DNA of 40,778 nt from contig CABIXF010000037.1 of NCBI GenBank assembly GCA_902362595.1, forward strand, positions 1 to 40,778, given 5' to 3'. The notes below the pieces were generated by a model, which saw only the letters and a program-made list of their open reading frames with translations, had not been told where the DNA came from and ran no database searches. Position 1 is the stretch's first letter. The number at the start of each line of letters is the position of its first letter. The translations under genes and the position numbers were made by a program. The stretch comes from Bacteroidaceae bacterium. GTDB lineage: Bacteria > Bacteroidota > Bacteroidia > Bacteroidales > Bacteroidaceae. Of this stretch, positions 15,881 to 24,796 are shown piece after piece.

Positions 15881-17890
15881 ATGGGTAGACGGAAGTTTCT
15901 GTCTGTCATGCTGGGGGGTATTCTATGCCTTGGGAATACTGTGACTCTTCGTGCGCAGAGCAGGCTCGACAGCTTGCAGCACTTGGACGAGGTGGTGGTC
16001 ACGGTACGTGCGTTGCCCAAGGAAGTGATACCCGTGCAGCAACTGGCGGGTGAACAGCTCAGCCGGTTGTCATCGCACAGCGTGGCAGATGCCCTGAGGT
16101 ATTTCTCGGGTTTGCAGATAAAGGACTATGGCGGCGTGGGCGGTCTGAAGACGGTCAACATCCGGAGCATGGGCACGAACCATGTGGGGGTGTTCTACGA
16201 TGGCGTGGAGCTGGGGAATGCCCAGAACGGGACGGTCGATTTGGGACGTTTCTCGCTCGACAACATGGAGTCTGTCACCTTGTACAACGGACAGAAGAGT
16301 GCCATTTTCCAGCCGGCCAAGGATTTCGGTTCGGCAGGTTCCATTTATTTGCAGTCTCGGGTGCCTGTGTTTTCCGGAAAAGAATTGCAGCATGTCAAGG
16401 CGACTTTCAAGACGGGTTCGTTCGGGCTGGCCAATCCTTCCTTGTTGTGGGAGCGGAAGCTGACGGAACAAGTGAGCACGTCGTGGAGTGCGGAATACTT
16501 GTACACCACGGGAAAATACAAATTTTCCTACCGCAAGCAGGACGGGTATGACACCACTGCCGTGCGGCAGAACGGCGATGTGAATGCGTTGCGGGTGGAA
16601 GGGGGCTTTTATGGAAAGCTGCCGCGGGGCTATTGGCGGGCGAAGTCGTACTTGTATCGTTCGGAACGGGGATACCCGGGAGCGATTGTGCGCAACAAGT
16701 TCTCGCACGAGGACCGGCAGTGGGATACGAATTTCTTTACGCAGGGGGCGTTCAAGAAGGATGTGGCCGACTGGTACAGCCTGATGGCGCACGTGAAATA
16801 TGCGTATGATTACTTGCATTACTTGGCCGACCCGCACAAGGACGAGTCGCTGATGTACACCAACAATCATTATTACCAGCAGGAGGGGTATGCCTCTTTG
16901 GCCAACCGCTGGGTGCTGACCTCTTTTTGGGAAGTCAGTCTGTCGGCGGATTACCAGTTTAATCTGCTGAATGCCGACCTGACGGATTTTGCCTATCCTC
17001 GCCGGCATACGGAAATGGTGGCTGTGGCTTCGGCCTTGGATTATCACGGACTCAAGTTGCAGGGCAGTCTGCTGGGCACGTTTGTGCAGGAGCGGGTAGA
17101 AGGCTCCGGAAGGGCGGCTCCCCACAAGCGGGAGTGGACACCTGCGCTGATTGCTTCCTATCGGCCTTTTCAGAAAGAAGATTTTCACCTGCGGGCTTTT
17201 TACAAGCGGATTTTCCGGATGCCTACGCTGAATGATTTGTATTATACTTTTATCGGTAACGTGGATTTGAAGCCGGAGTTTACGAACCAGTTTAATGTGG
17301 GGTTCACTTACGGCAAGTCGTGGACCGGCAGCTGGCTGCGTCACCTGGAGCTGCAGGTGGATGCGTACTACAATGAGGTGGAGAACAAGATTGTGGCTAC
17401 TCCGACTTCCAACTTCTTCCGCTGGACGATGGTCAACTTGGGACGGGTGGAAATCCGGGGTGTGGATGCGGCGTTGCAGAGTGTGTGGCAGTATGGCAGG
17501 CATACGATGTTGACGGCCCGGGTGAATTATACTTACCAGAAGGCACAGGATTTTACCGACCCTGCGGCAGAGTTTTACGGGGGGCAGATTCCCTATATCC
17601 CCTGGCACAGCGGTTCGGCGGTGCTCAACCTCAACTGGAAAAAATGGGAAACCAACTATAGCTTTATTTATACCGGCGAGCGATACACCTCGCAAGCCAA
17701 TATCCCGGTCAATTACCAGCAGCCGTGGTACACGAGTGACTTCTCGGTGGCCCGTCGGCTGGACTGGGGGCCGGGTGAGCTGAAGGTGACGCTGGAAGTG
17801 AACAACCTGTTCAACCAGCAGTATGAGGTGGTGACGTGTTATCCCATGCCGGGAATCAATTTCAAGTGTATCGTGCAATATAGCTTTTGA
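15881..17890 (+). CDS. btuB: BtuB-type TonB-dependent cobalamin receptor
   Basis: A 669-residue outer-membrane transporter. The signal peptide ends near VTLRAQ (about residue 26). The TonB box region HLDEVVVTVR is followed by the plug domain (about 40-150, with NIRSMGTNHVGVFYDGVELG). A 22-strand barrel ends NLFNQQYEVV...IVQYSF, with terminal Phe. The length is close to other Bacteroides BtuB proteins. Identity as the B12 receptor rests on the cobalamin riboswitch directly upstream and a BtuG-type lipoprotein directly downstream. The downstream gene starts 5 nt after its stop. Confidence 0.92.
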   Translation: MGRRKFLSVMLGGILCLGNTVTLRAQSRLDSLQHLDEVVVTVRALPKEVIPVQQLAGEQLSRLSSHSVADALRYFSGLQIKDYGGVGGLKTVNIRSMGTNHVGVFYDGVELGNAQNGTVDLGRFSLDNMESVTLYNGQKSAIFQPAKDFGSAGSIYLQSRVPVFSGKELQHVKATFKTGSFGLANPSLLWERKLTEQVSTSWSAEYLYTTGKYKFSYRKQDGYDTTAVRQNGDVNALRVEGGFYGKLPRGYWRAKSYLYRSERGYPGAIVRNKFSHEDRQWDTNFFTQGAFKKDVADWYSLMAHVKYAYDYLHYLADPHKDESLMYTNNHYYQQEGYASLANRWVLTSFWEVSLSADYQFNLLNADLTDFAYPRRHTEMVAVASALDYHGLKLQGSLLGTFVQERVEGSGRAAPHKREWTPALIASYRPFQKEDFHLRAFYKRIFRMPTLNDLYYTFIGNVDLKPEFTNQFNVGFTYGKSWTGSWLRHLELQVDAYYNEVENKIVATPTSNFFRWTMVNLGRVEIRGVDAALQSVWQYGRHTMLTARVNYTYQKAQDFTDPAAEFYGGQIPYIPWHSGSAVLNLNWKKWETNYSFIYTGERYTSQANIPVNYQQPWYTSDFSVARRLDWGPGELKVTLEVNNLFNQQYEVVTCYPMPGINFKCIVQYSF

Positions 17891-17895
17891 GACTT

Positions 17896-19047
17896 ATGAA
17901 ACGTAGATTTTTAAGATATCTGTGGGTGGCGGTTTGTCTGTTCCTGTGTCTGGCTTGCCGGGAAGATCTTCCGGTGCTTCGTTCGGAAAGTGAGGCCGTC
18001 AGCCGCCCGGGCAGTCCGCATGAGATAAAGGGAATGTTTGTCCTGAACGAGGGCAACATGGGAAGCAACAAGTGTACCCTCGATTTTCTGGATTTCCGGA
18101 GCGGTTTCTACACCCGCAATATTTATCCGGAACGGAACCCGGAGGTAGTGAAGGAACTGGGTGATGTGGGCAACGACCTGCAGGTGTATGGTAACCGGCT
18201 GTATGCGGTCATTAACTGTTCGCACTATGTGGAGGTGATGGATGTGCGTACGGCCCAGCACATCGGCAGTGTGAATGTCACCAACTGCCGCTACATCGTT
18301 TTTGCGGGCGACAAGGCTTACGTGAGTTCGTATGCTGGTCCAGTACAGATTGACCCCAATGCCCGTCCGGGAAAGATTGTGGAGTTTGATGTGAATACCC
18401 TGCAAATCACCCGGGAGGTGGTGGTGGGCTACCAGCCGGAGGAGATGGTCATCAAGGATGGGCTGCTGTATGTGGCCAATTCGGGAGGTTACCGTTTCCC
18501 TAATTACGACCGCACGGTGTCGGTGGTCGATTTGGGTACGTTCGAGGTGGTGAATACCATTGATGTGGCCATCAACCTGCATCGGATGAAGCTGGCGCCC
18601 GACGGACTGATTTACGTCAGTTCCCGTGGGGACTATTACGGCACGAAGTCGGACGTGTTTGTCATCGACCCGGAGGCACAGCGGGTGGTCGGCCGGTTGG
18701 GAGTGGCAGCCAGCGAGATGTGCATGGACGGCGACGAACTGTACCTGATTAGTGTGGAATGGAGCTATGTGTCGGGAAAGAATGAAATCCGGTACACGTT
18801 GTACGACACCCGAAAACGGGAGATTCTTCCCCGGAATTTCATCACGGACGGCACGGAGAAGGATATCAGCATTCCTTACGGGCTTGGGGTAAATCCGGAG
18901 ACCAAGGAAATTTTCGTGTCGGATGCCACCAACTACGTGACGCCCGGTTATTTGTATTGTTTCTCTCCCGAAGGAAAGCTGAAATGGAAGGTGCGTACCG
19001 GGGATATTCCGGCGCATTTTGCCTTTACTTCGGCAGACTTCTATTAA
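17896..19047 (+). CDS. btuG: BtuG-type surface cobalamin-binding lipoprotein
   Basis: The 383-residue protein starts at ATG 17896 (MKRRFLRYLW); the TTG three codons upstream overlaps btuB and is less likely. A lipobox LCLAC and acidic residues after the Cys (CRED) suggest export to the cell surface. The rest is a YncE/DUF5074-like beta propeller with repeated blade motifs, starting KGMFVLNEGNMGSNK. BtuG proteins of Bacteroides cap BtuB and bind B12 with very high affinity. Family membership and position right behind btuB support that role. Metal or ligand residues cannot be assigned by eye. Confidence 0.85.
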   Translation: MKRRFLRYLWVAVCLFLCLACREDLPVLRSESEAVSRPGSPHEIKGMFVLNEGNMGSNKCTLDFLDFRSGFYTRNIYPERNPEVVKELGDVGNDLQVYGNRLYAVINCSHYVEVMDVRTAQHIGSVNVTNCRYIVFAGDKAYVSSYAGPVQIDPNARPGKIVEFDVNTLQITREVVVGYQPEEMVIKDGLLYVANSGGYRFPNYDRTVSVVDLGTFEVVNTIDVAINLHRMKLAPDGLIYVSSRGDYYGTKSDVFVIDPEAQRVVGRLGVAASEMCMDGDELYLISVEWSYVSGKNEIRYTLYDTRKREILPRNFITDGTEKDISIPYGLGVNPETKEIFVSDATNYVTPGYLYCFSPEGKLKWKVRTGDIPAHFAFTSADFY

Positions 19048-19093
19048 GAATACGAACAGGAAACCTTGTGAGAATGAACAAAAACCATAATAT

Positions 19094-20128
19094 ATGAAAA
19101 AAAGAACAATCTATCTGGCAGACCGTCTTCTGTGGATGGTACTGCTATGCGGGGGCCTTTTTTCGGCTTGTCGCAGCGAGAAAGAGGACCCGGTGGAGAA
19201 AGAGCCGGAAGTACCTGCTACTCCGTACATCACGAAAGTGTTGGAATTTGTACCTTGTCCGGGGCAGTTTGTCAATGTGTTGCCGGAATTTAAGGAGGGC
19301 GACACGCAGGAAACCATAAACCAGAAAGTGCTGGAACTCATCGGGCACAACAAGCGGGGACTGGTTTCGCTGGGAGGCTTCGGCGGTTATGTGGTAGTCG
19401 GTTTCGACCATACCATCGAGAACAAGCCGGGCAGCCGGGATTTTCGGGTGTTGGGCAATGCCTTCAACGGCAATTCTTCGGCGGCAGCCAGTGGTACGGC
19501 TAAAGGAGGAAGCTATGAGCCCGGTGTGATTCTGGTGGCCTACGACAAGAATGGCAACGGGAAACCGGATGCCGACGAGTGGTACGAAATTCAGGGCAGC
19601 GCCCAGAAAGGAGAGATGGAACCTTGGTATGCCGAAGCGAAGGCGGTAGGGAACGACCTGCATTGCTATTCCGATTACGAGATTACGTACTATAAGCCGA
19701 AAGCGGAGCCGAAGACGCAGGATGAAGAAGCGCAATACATCCGCTGGACGGATAACAAGGGGGGCGAAGGTTATCTACCCAAGAACGAGTATCATCGCCA
19801 GCCGTATTTCCCGCAGTGGATTCAGTCGGACAAGCTGACGTTCAAGGGAACCTGTCTGCCGCAGAACGGACTGAACCACGGAACGGAAGAAGCGCCTTAT
19901 TTCGTGCTGTTCAGTTTTGCCTACGGTTATGCCGACAATGCCGTGAACGATACGGAGGCTGCCTGCATCGACATCGACTGGGCAGTGGATGCCCACGGGA
20001 AGGCGGTGCATCTGCCGGGCGTGGATTTCGTGAAAATCTATACCGGAGTGCATCAGGTGAACGGCTGGCTGGGAGAGTGCTCCACGGAAGTGATGGGAGT
20101 GGAAGACTTGCATCTGCTGAAAAACTAA
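19094..20128 (+). CDS. Surface lipoprotein of the B12 operon
   Basis: The 344-residue product has a signal peptide with lipobox LFSAC and an acidic patch (RSEKEDPVEKEPE) typical of surface-exposed Bacteroides lipoproteins. The mature part contains GLVSLGGFGGYVVVGFDHTI, NAFNGNSSAAASGT and EPGVILVAYDKNGNGKPDADE, where DKNGNGKPDADE looks like a calcium-binding loop. I recall such proteins being annotated as cell-surface or PKD-type proteins in Bacteroides B12 loci. It probably helps capture or hand over corrinoids, but this is inferred from the operon. There is a 46-nt gap from btuG. Confidence 0.75.
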   Translation: MKKRTIYLADRLLWMVLLCGGLFSACRSEKEDPVEKEPEVPATPYITKVLEFVPCPGQFVNVLPEFKEGDTQETINQKVLELIGHNKRGLVSLGGFGGYVVVGFDHTIENKPGSRDFRVLGNAFNGNSSAAASGTAKGGSYEPGVILVAYDKNGNGKPDADEWYEIQGSAQKGEMEPWYAEAKAVGNDLHCYSDYEITYYKPKAEPKTQDEEAQYIRWTDNKGGEGYLPKNEYHRQPYFPQWIQSDKLTFKGTCLPQNGLNHGTEEAPYFVLFSFAYGYADNAVNDTEAACIDIDWAVDAHGKAVHLPGVDFVKIYTGVHQVNGWLGECSTEVMGVEDLHLLKN

Positions 20129-20166
20129 TCAACTTAACATACATTCTATTTTAAACCTAAAGTAAC

Positions 20167-21645
20167 ATGAAACTAAAAGACTTATTTAATGTGAAGCATG
20201 TCGGTGCTGTGTTTTTACTAGCCGTGGCTTTGCTGGCAGGCAGTTGTAGTAAAGAGAAAGGGCTAGGAAACGGAGATACCCCTCCTTCTGGTTCGGCGGC
20301 TTCTTTTGAGTTGAAGACAGAATTGGAAGCCGATCGTCCGGTAATGCTGGCTCCAGGTGCAGAGTGCAAACTGGAATATGCGGCAGAGCATGTGAAATCG
20401 GTTGCCGTGGCAGACGTGCCGGAAGGCTGGACAGCCGAAGTGGATGAGAAGGCGGGCACTGTCACGGTGAAGGCTTCGGCTGAGGCGGTACAGAAGGCAA
20501 AGATTACGCTGAAGGCGGTGGGCGAAGATGACAAGGAAGTAACGAAAGCGGTGGAATTTTATTGCCTGAATTCGTTTTCCGACCCGAAAGGAGTTTTTGT
20601 GCTGAACGAAGGAAACATGACGACCGAGAATGGTTCGCTCACTTACATCACCCCCGAAGGTTATGTGGTAGGAGATGCGTATAAGGCGGTCAACGGTACG
20701 GAACTGGGAAATGTGGCACAGGATATGGCTTTTCACGACGGTAAGATTTATGTTATTACGCAGAACGGTAATGAGAATCCTGTCGGTACGAAATTTGAAA
20801 ACGACGGCATGCTGATTGTGATGGATGCCAAGACCTTGAAGAAAGAGAAGGCATTGAGCAAGGCGGATTTGCCCAGCATTGACTGGCCCACGCACATTGC
20901 CGTGCTGGATGAGGCGCATGTGTATCTGCGTGACAACACGGGAGTGTATTGCCTGAACTTGAAAACCAAGGAAATGAAGCTGGTGAAGGGAACGGAAAAA
21001 GCGCCGAAGAGCCAGTTCGTAGTGATGAACGGAAAAGTCTATACGTACAGAACGGGAAAAATTGGAGGAATTATCGAGATTTCTCCCGACCAGGAAGAGG
21101 CACGTAAGATTAATTTCCCCTATACACTCTCTCCTCAGATTAACGAGACACTGGGGGTGAAAGCGGCAGGCAACGGTGAACTGTGGGTGATGGGATTCGG
21201 CTTGGGCAAGTCTTCCATCAACAGGTTTAATCTTTCCACACGGAAGATGATTCAGCGGCAAATCAGTATCAAGCCTTACGTGGGTTCTTCGGGGGTCGCT
21301 TTTGCGGTCAAGGGCAATGATATTTATTATGCCGACCGTACCACCGTATACCGGTTGCCTTTTGATGACAGTCCGCAGTTGAATGCGGCATCCGGGCTGG
21401 AGGCGGAAGAACAGGTTTGTGACCTGAATGCCCTGGATGACGATGCGGTCATGCTGTACAATGGACTGGCGGTACATCCTGTGACCGGGCATGTGTATGC
21501 CAATACCATCAAGGGGTACGCGCAGTTCACCAGAAACCAGATTTGGGATTTTGATTTTGCAGCCAGTAAAGAAGCTCCGGCAGCCAAATATGAGAATTAT
21601 ACGCATTTCCCGGCAGGTTTCTTCTTTGTGCCGAATAATAACTGA
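20167..21645 (+). CDS. DUF5074/BtuG-like propeller lipoprotein with N-terminal Ig-like domain
   Basis: The 492-residue protein has lipobox LAGSC. An N-terminal beta-sandwich-like domain follows (about 40-130; repeated Thr, Val and Lys strands such as GTVTVKAS). A propeller begins near residue 140 at KGVFVLNEGNM. It shares that entry motif and the phrase KAVNGTELGN with the next gene, so the two are paralogs. It is longer than btuG by the extra domain. Operon position under the cobalamin riboswitch suggests a corrinoid-binding or capping function at the cell surface; the exact ligand is unproven. Confidence 0.8.
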   Translation: MKLKDLFNVKHVGAVFLLAVALLAGSCSKEKGLGNGDTPPSGSAASFELKTELEADRPVMLAPGAECKLEYAAEHVKSVAVADVPEGWTAEVDEKAGTVTVKASAEAVQKAKITLKAVGEDDKEVTKAVEFYCLNSFSDPKGVFVLNEGNMTTENGSLTYITPEGYVVGDAYKAVNGTELGNVAQDMAFHDGKIYVITQNGNENPVGTKFENDGMLIVMDAKTLKKEKALSKADLPSIDWPTHIAVLDEAHVYLRDNTGVYCLNLKTKEMKLVKGTEKAPKSQFVVMNGKVYTYRTGKIGGIIEISPDQEEARKINFPYTLSPQINETLGVKAAGNGELWVMGFGLGKSSINRFNLSTRKMIQRQISIKPYVGSSGVAFAVKGNDIYYADRTTVYRLPFDDSPQLNAASGLEAEEQVCDLNALDDDAVMLYNGLAVHPVTGHVYANTIKGYAQFTRNQIWDFDFAASKEAPAAKYENYTHFPAGFFFVPNNN

Positions 21646-21660
21646 TGAAAGGATGAAAAG

Positions 21661-22941
21661 ATGAGAAAACAAATTTTTTATATCGTATGGATGGCCTGTG
21701 TGGGCATGGGTATGCTTCCCGGGTGTAAGGAAGAACAGAAATTGGAACAGCCATCGGCCGAGACTCCTTCTGAGGGTACGGGAGAAATTGTGTATTTGGA
21801 TGGGTATGCCCGTCCGGACGGTGTCCTGATTCTGAACCAGGGGGCACCTGCCATTGAAAACAGTTCCATTACCTATCTGACTCCCGATGGGAAGATAGAA
21901 GAAGGAGTGTATCGGAAGGTAAACGGTACGGCGCTGGGTAACGGTGCACAGGATTTATGGATGGATAATGGGAAACTGTATATCCTCAGTAATGGAGTTT
22001 ATACGTTTGGAGGCGACGAAGGAGATGGCTGTCTGGTGATTGCGGATGCCGTGACTCTGAAACGTGAGAAAACATACAAGCTGGACGACCTGAAGTTCAA
22101 GCGTCCGGAAGGAAGTCTGGACAAGGATGAATGGATTAGTTTGTCTGTTCCTTTTGAAAATATTGCGGTATTGGATGAAAGGAATATTTTCTTCGCGGAA
22201 GGACAGGGCTTTTTCCGCCTGGACGGCACGACTGGTGAGGTGAATGTGGTGGAAGGAGCCTATCATTTTGGGAACAAGGGGAATACGGTTGAGGCAGTGG
22301 CAATTCCCCGGGGTATTCTTCGGGTAGGCGATTGCTTGTATTGCGGGGGAGGAGGCTTCTGGGAGTCTACTCGTCTGCTGGAGTTCTCGAAGGGAATGAA
22401 TAAGGTGAGCCGGGTGTTGCCCGATTTGAAAGGAGAATTTATCAGTGGGCTGTTCCAGACCGGTGAGCGGGAAATTGTACTGGCGACTTGCGGTAGAAAA
22501 GGAGAGAAGAACAGTTATCTCCAGTTTGTCGACTTGGATGAGTGGAAGGTGACCAAGAGCAAAAAGATTTCGGAAGATATTTCTGCCGAGTTCTTCAACA
22601 CTTCCGGGGTTACGCTGGCAGGAGATTATCTGTATTATGCGGCTGGAAGCACCACGATCAAACGCTTGTCTTTAAAGACTTGGAAGAGCGAAGAGTTTAT
22701 CAATGTATTGAATGATGCCCCCGAGGGAAAGTACCTGAACTGTAACGTGATTGCCGACCCTACCAACCAGTATGTGTATGTGGCGGTATCCAACGTGTAT
22801 CGGGAGAACGTGAAGCCCGATAAAAACTATTTGTTGGTGTACGACTGTAGTGGAAATACTCCTTCGCTGGTGCAGAAGATTGAAAACCAGACAAATTATC
22901 CGATAGGGATTTATCCTATGCGGAAATTCTATCACAAATAA
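21661..22941 (+). CDS. DUF5074/BtuG-like propeller lipoprotein
   Basis: The 426-residue protein has lipobox LPGC followed by KEEQKLEQ and a beta-propeller entered by DGVLILNQGAPAIE. It is paralogous to the gene upstream (shared VNGTALGNGAQDL and VNGTELGNVAQDM). The blade repeats run to the C terminus, which ends in FYHK. It starts 15 nt after the preceding stop and is the last gene before a strong terminator. A role in surface corrinoid capture is inferred from the operon. Confidence 0.8.
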   Translation: MRKQIFYIVWMACVGMGMLPGCKEEQKLEQPSAETPSEGTGEIVYLDGYARPDGVLILNQGAPAIENSSITYLTPDGKIEEGVYRKVNGTALGNGAQDLWMDNGKLYILSNGVYTFGGDEGDGCLVIADAVTLKREKTYKLDDLKFKRPEGSLDKDEWISLSVPFENIAVLDERNIFFAEGQGFFRLDGTTGEVNVVEGAYHFGNKGNTVEAVAIPRGILRVGDCLYCGGGGFWESTRLLEFSKGMNKVSRVLPDLKGEFISGLFQTGEREIVLATCGRKGEKNSYLQFVDLDEWKVTKSKKISEDISAEFFNTSGVTLAGDYLYYAAGSTTIKRLSLKTWKSEEFINVLNDAPEGKYLNCNVIADPTNQYVYVAVSNVYRENVKPDKNYLLVYDCSGNTPSLVQKIENQTNYPIGIYPMRKFYHK

Positions 22942-22960
22942 CACTTTTTCTTGGTAAGTG

Positions 22961-23004
22961 ACTGCAGGCTTTTGGAGCAATCCGGAGCTTGCAGTTCTTT
23001 TTTT
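22961..23004 (+). terminator. Terminator of the B12 operon
   Basis: ACTGCAGGCT (22961-22970) pairs with AGCTTGCAGT (22986-22995), with one G-U pair and an inner GGA/TCC helix. A run of seven Ts follows at 22998-23004. Confidence 0.88.
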
Positions 23005-23009
23005 GTCCG

Positions 23010-23969
23010 CTACTTTGAGGAAGAAGGGTTGGGAGTATGCCGCAGCTTGACGGCATGGGTGGCAAGTCGTTTCTCCAGCATATTGGCGGGAATGAGACGT
23101 TTCAGGGTATCCAGTACGGCATTGACCATCCGTTCGCGGATAAAATCTTCTTTTATCAGGATGGAAATGCGGCGTTGGGCCGGTGGGTTGAACTGAAGCG
23201 CCAGGATATGGCTCCGCTGTTTCTCTGTAAGCGATTGGAGGTGAAGTTCGGGAATGATGGTATATCCTCCGTTGCGGTCTACGATTTTAATCAGCGTCTC
23301 AATACTGCCGGCTTCGTAGATGTGATTGCCGATGTCTTTGTTCTGGCAGAAGTTCATGCCACTGTGGGGCATGCAGTGTCCTTCTTTCAATATCCACATC
23401 TGTTCCGGAGGCAAGGTACCGTTGGCGAGGCAGTTCTTGGCTTGGTCGCATTGTTCGGAAAGGTAGGCCACGAACTTTTCGGTGTAGACCGGTATTTCCA
23501 GAATGCGGGTATCTGGTTCCTCTGGGGAGGTGCTGAGGGCCATGTCCAGGTTGCCGTATTTGAGTTCCTGCAGCAATGCTTTTTTCTCTCTTTCATCGAT
23601 GAAGAGGCTGACATGGGGATAGGCTTTCCGGAAATGGTAAATGAAGTCGGGCACGAGGTAGGGGGCAACCGTGGGCAATACACCGATGCGCAGGCTGCCG
23701 TTCATGCGATCTGTTTCATCGGCCACCACTTCTTTGATGCGCTGGGTTTCATTCAGGGCTATCTGTGCCTGCCGGATAATCTTTTCTCCGATGCAGGTGG
23801 GGGAGATATTCTTTCGGTCGCGGTTGAAAATTTTGACATCAAGCTCTTCTTCCAGCTTTTGAATCATTGCACTGAGGGTAGGCTGTGTCACCCCGCAGGC
23901 TTCGGCGGCAAGTACGAAGTGGCGGTATTTGTCGAGGGCCACGATGTATTCCATCTGTTGTAAGGTCAT
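23010..23969 (-). CDS. oxyR: Peroxide-sensing LysR regulator OxyR
   Basis: The 319-residue LysR-type protein has an N-terminal winged helix (1-60, with VTQPTLSAMIQKLEEEL) and a regulatory domain (about 90-300). The redox motif GHCMPHSGMNFC places Cys199 and Cys208 exactly at the numbering of the E. coli OxyR disulfide pair. This makes OxyR far more likely than another LysR protein. It is divergent from DUF2892 and thioredoxin, typical targets. Its -7 box at 23992-23999 lies inside a candidate OxyR operator, consistent with autorepression. Confidence 0.95.
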   Translation of the reverse strand: MTLQQMEYIVALDKYRHFVLAAEACGVTQPTLSAMIQKLEEELDVKIFNRDRKNISPTCIGEKIIRQAQIALNETQRIKEVVADETDRMNGSLRIGVLPTVAPYLVPDFIYHFRKAYPHVSLFIDEREKKALLQELKYGNLDMALSTSPEEPDTRILEIPVYTEKFVAYLSEQCDQAKNCLANGTLPPEQMWILKEGHCMPHSGMNFCQNKDIGNHIYEAGSIETLIKIVDRNGGYTIIPELHLQSLTEKQRSHILALQFNPPAQRRISILIKEDFIRERMVNAVLDTLKRLIPANMLEKRLATHAVKLRHTPNPSSSK

Positions 23970-23975
23970 GGTTCA

Positions 23976-24011
23976 ATAGATTTTATCAATACAAAGATAG
24001 GAAAAATCTGT
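23976..24011. promoter_or_regulatory. Candidate OxyR operator
   Basis: Two half-sites resemble the E. coli element ATAGnTnnnAnCTAT: 23976-23990 (9 of 10 defined bases) and 23997-24011 (8 of 10). They start 21 bp apart; the E. coli spacing is 22. The site covers the oxyR -7 box and ends at the -33 of the DUF2892-trx operon. Confidence 0.5.
23992..23999 (-). promoter_or_regulatory. -7 box of oxyR
   Basis: On the minus strand it reads TATCTTTG, a full TAnnTTTG match, 22 nt before the oxyR start codon. Confidence 0.6.
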
Positions 24012-24041
24012 TGTGCGGGTAGTTGCTTCCTTGTACATTTG
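24011..24041 (+). promoter_or_regulatory. Promoter of the DUF2892-thioredoxin operon
   Basis: TTG (24011-24013) lies 20 bp before TACATTTG (24034-24041). The start codon follows 29 nt later. Its -33 element touches the downstream edge of the candidate OxyR site, a good place for activation. Confidence 0.7.
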
Positions 24042-24070
24042 CGTCAGAAACCAAGAAAAAAGTATTGACA

Positions 24071-24310
24071 ATGAAAAGATTATTTCGCAATTGGGATGTG
24101 CTCCGGGTAATACGCCTGCTGGCCGGAGCGGTGTTTGCAGGGTATGGTATCTATGCCTCCGACTCCCTGATGATCATATTGGGCGGGTTGTTGATGCTGA
24201 TGGCCGTGGTCAACTGGTCCTGCTGTGCGGCGGGGGGATGCGGTACCTCTAGTGAAAACAAGGCTTTGTATAAGGATTTTGTGAAACCTTATCGGGCAGA
24301 GAATAAATAA
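24071..24310 (+). CDS. DUF2892-like small membrane protein
   Basis: The 79-residue protein has two hydrophobic segments (about residues 11-28 and 31-47) and a Cys-containing region, NWSCCAAGGCGTSS, after the second. DUF2892 proteins are small inner-membrane proteins, often fused or adjacent to rhodanese or thioredoxin-type proteins. I chose the ATG at 24071; the longer frame starts before the promoter -7 box. Three Cys near the membrane could take part in thiol chemistry with the thioredoxin encoded 42 nt downstream, but this is inference. Confidence 0.75.
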   Translation: MKRLFRNWDVLRVIRLLAGAVFAGYGIYASDSLMIILGGLLMLMAVVNWSCCAAGGCGTSSENKALYKDFVKPYRAENK

Positions 24311-24352
24311 CAGAGATAAATATAAAAGTGTAAAATCTAAAAACAGAAGAAT

Positions 24353-24718
24353 ATGAGTGCAGTACATTTGAACAAAGCAGATTTTTTGACGAAAGTAGCT
24401 AACTATGAAGCCAATCCGAACGAATGGAAGTTCCTCGGCAGCCGTCCGGCGCTGATTGATTTTTATGCCACTTGGTGCGGGCCTTGCAAGATGCTGGCAC
24501 CGGTACTCGACGAACTGGCCGATGAATATGCCGGACAAGTGGATATCTATAAAGTGAATGTAGACGAGGAAGAAGAACTGGCTGCTCTGTTCGGTATCCG
24601 GAGCGTACCTTCACTGCTGTTCGTGCCAATGACGGGTACTCCGCAGATGGCACAGGGAGCTTTGCCGAAGAAGAACCTGAAGGAGGCTATCCAGAATGTG
24701 TTGTTGAAAAATGACTGA
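24353..24718 (+). CDS. trxA: Thioredoxin
   Basis: The 121 residues form a full thioredoxin fold with the active site WCGPC (Cys42 and Cys45). The buried Asp36 (LIDFYA) and the cis-Pro motif SVPS are present near the expected places. There is no signal peptide, so it acts in the cytoplasm, reducing disulfides with electrons from thioredoxin reductase. It lies behind a DUF2892 gene and opposite oxyR, which suggests induction by peroxide. Bacteroides encodes several thioredoxins, so the symbol is approximate. Confidence 0.93.
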   Translation: MSAVHLNKADFLTKVANYEANPNEWKFLGSRPALIDFYATWCGPCKMLAPVLDELADEYAGQVDIYKVNVDEEEELAALFGIRSVPSLLFVPMTGTPQMAQGALPKKNLKEAIQNVLLKND

Positions 24719-24759
24719 ATGAAGCCATTCCTTGTTGCATGAAGGAAGAAGAGAAGTAG

Positions 24760-24793
24760 GCCTGTCCGGTAATCGCATCGGACAGGCTTTTTT
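24760..24793. terminator. Terminator after trxA
   Basis: GCCTGTCCG (24760-24768) pairs perfectly with CGGACAGGC (24779-24787), with a 10-nt loop and six Ts after it. It sits at the end of trxA and just beyond the stop of the convergent kinase-like gene. Confidence 0.9.
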
Positions 24794-24796
24794 GTG

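Noticed and set aside
16070..17878. Long open frame (602 codons) antisense to btuB
   Set aside because: His/Arg/Leu-rich translation typical of antisense frames in this codon usage; btuB has a full plug and barrel.
20167..22941. The two DUF5074 genes as SusD or SusE-type glycan binders
   Set aside because: No SusC pair and no helical SusD fold; the propeller motif and the B12 riboswitch point to corrinoids.
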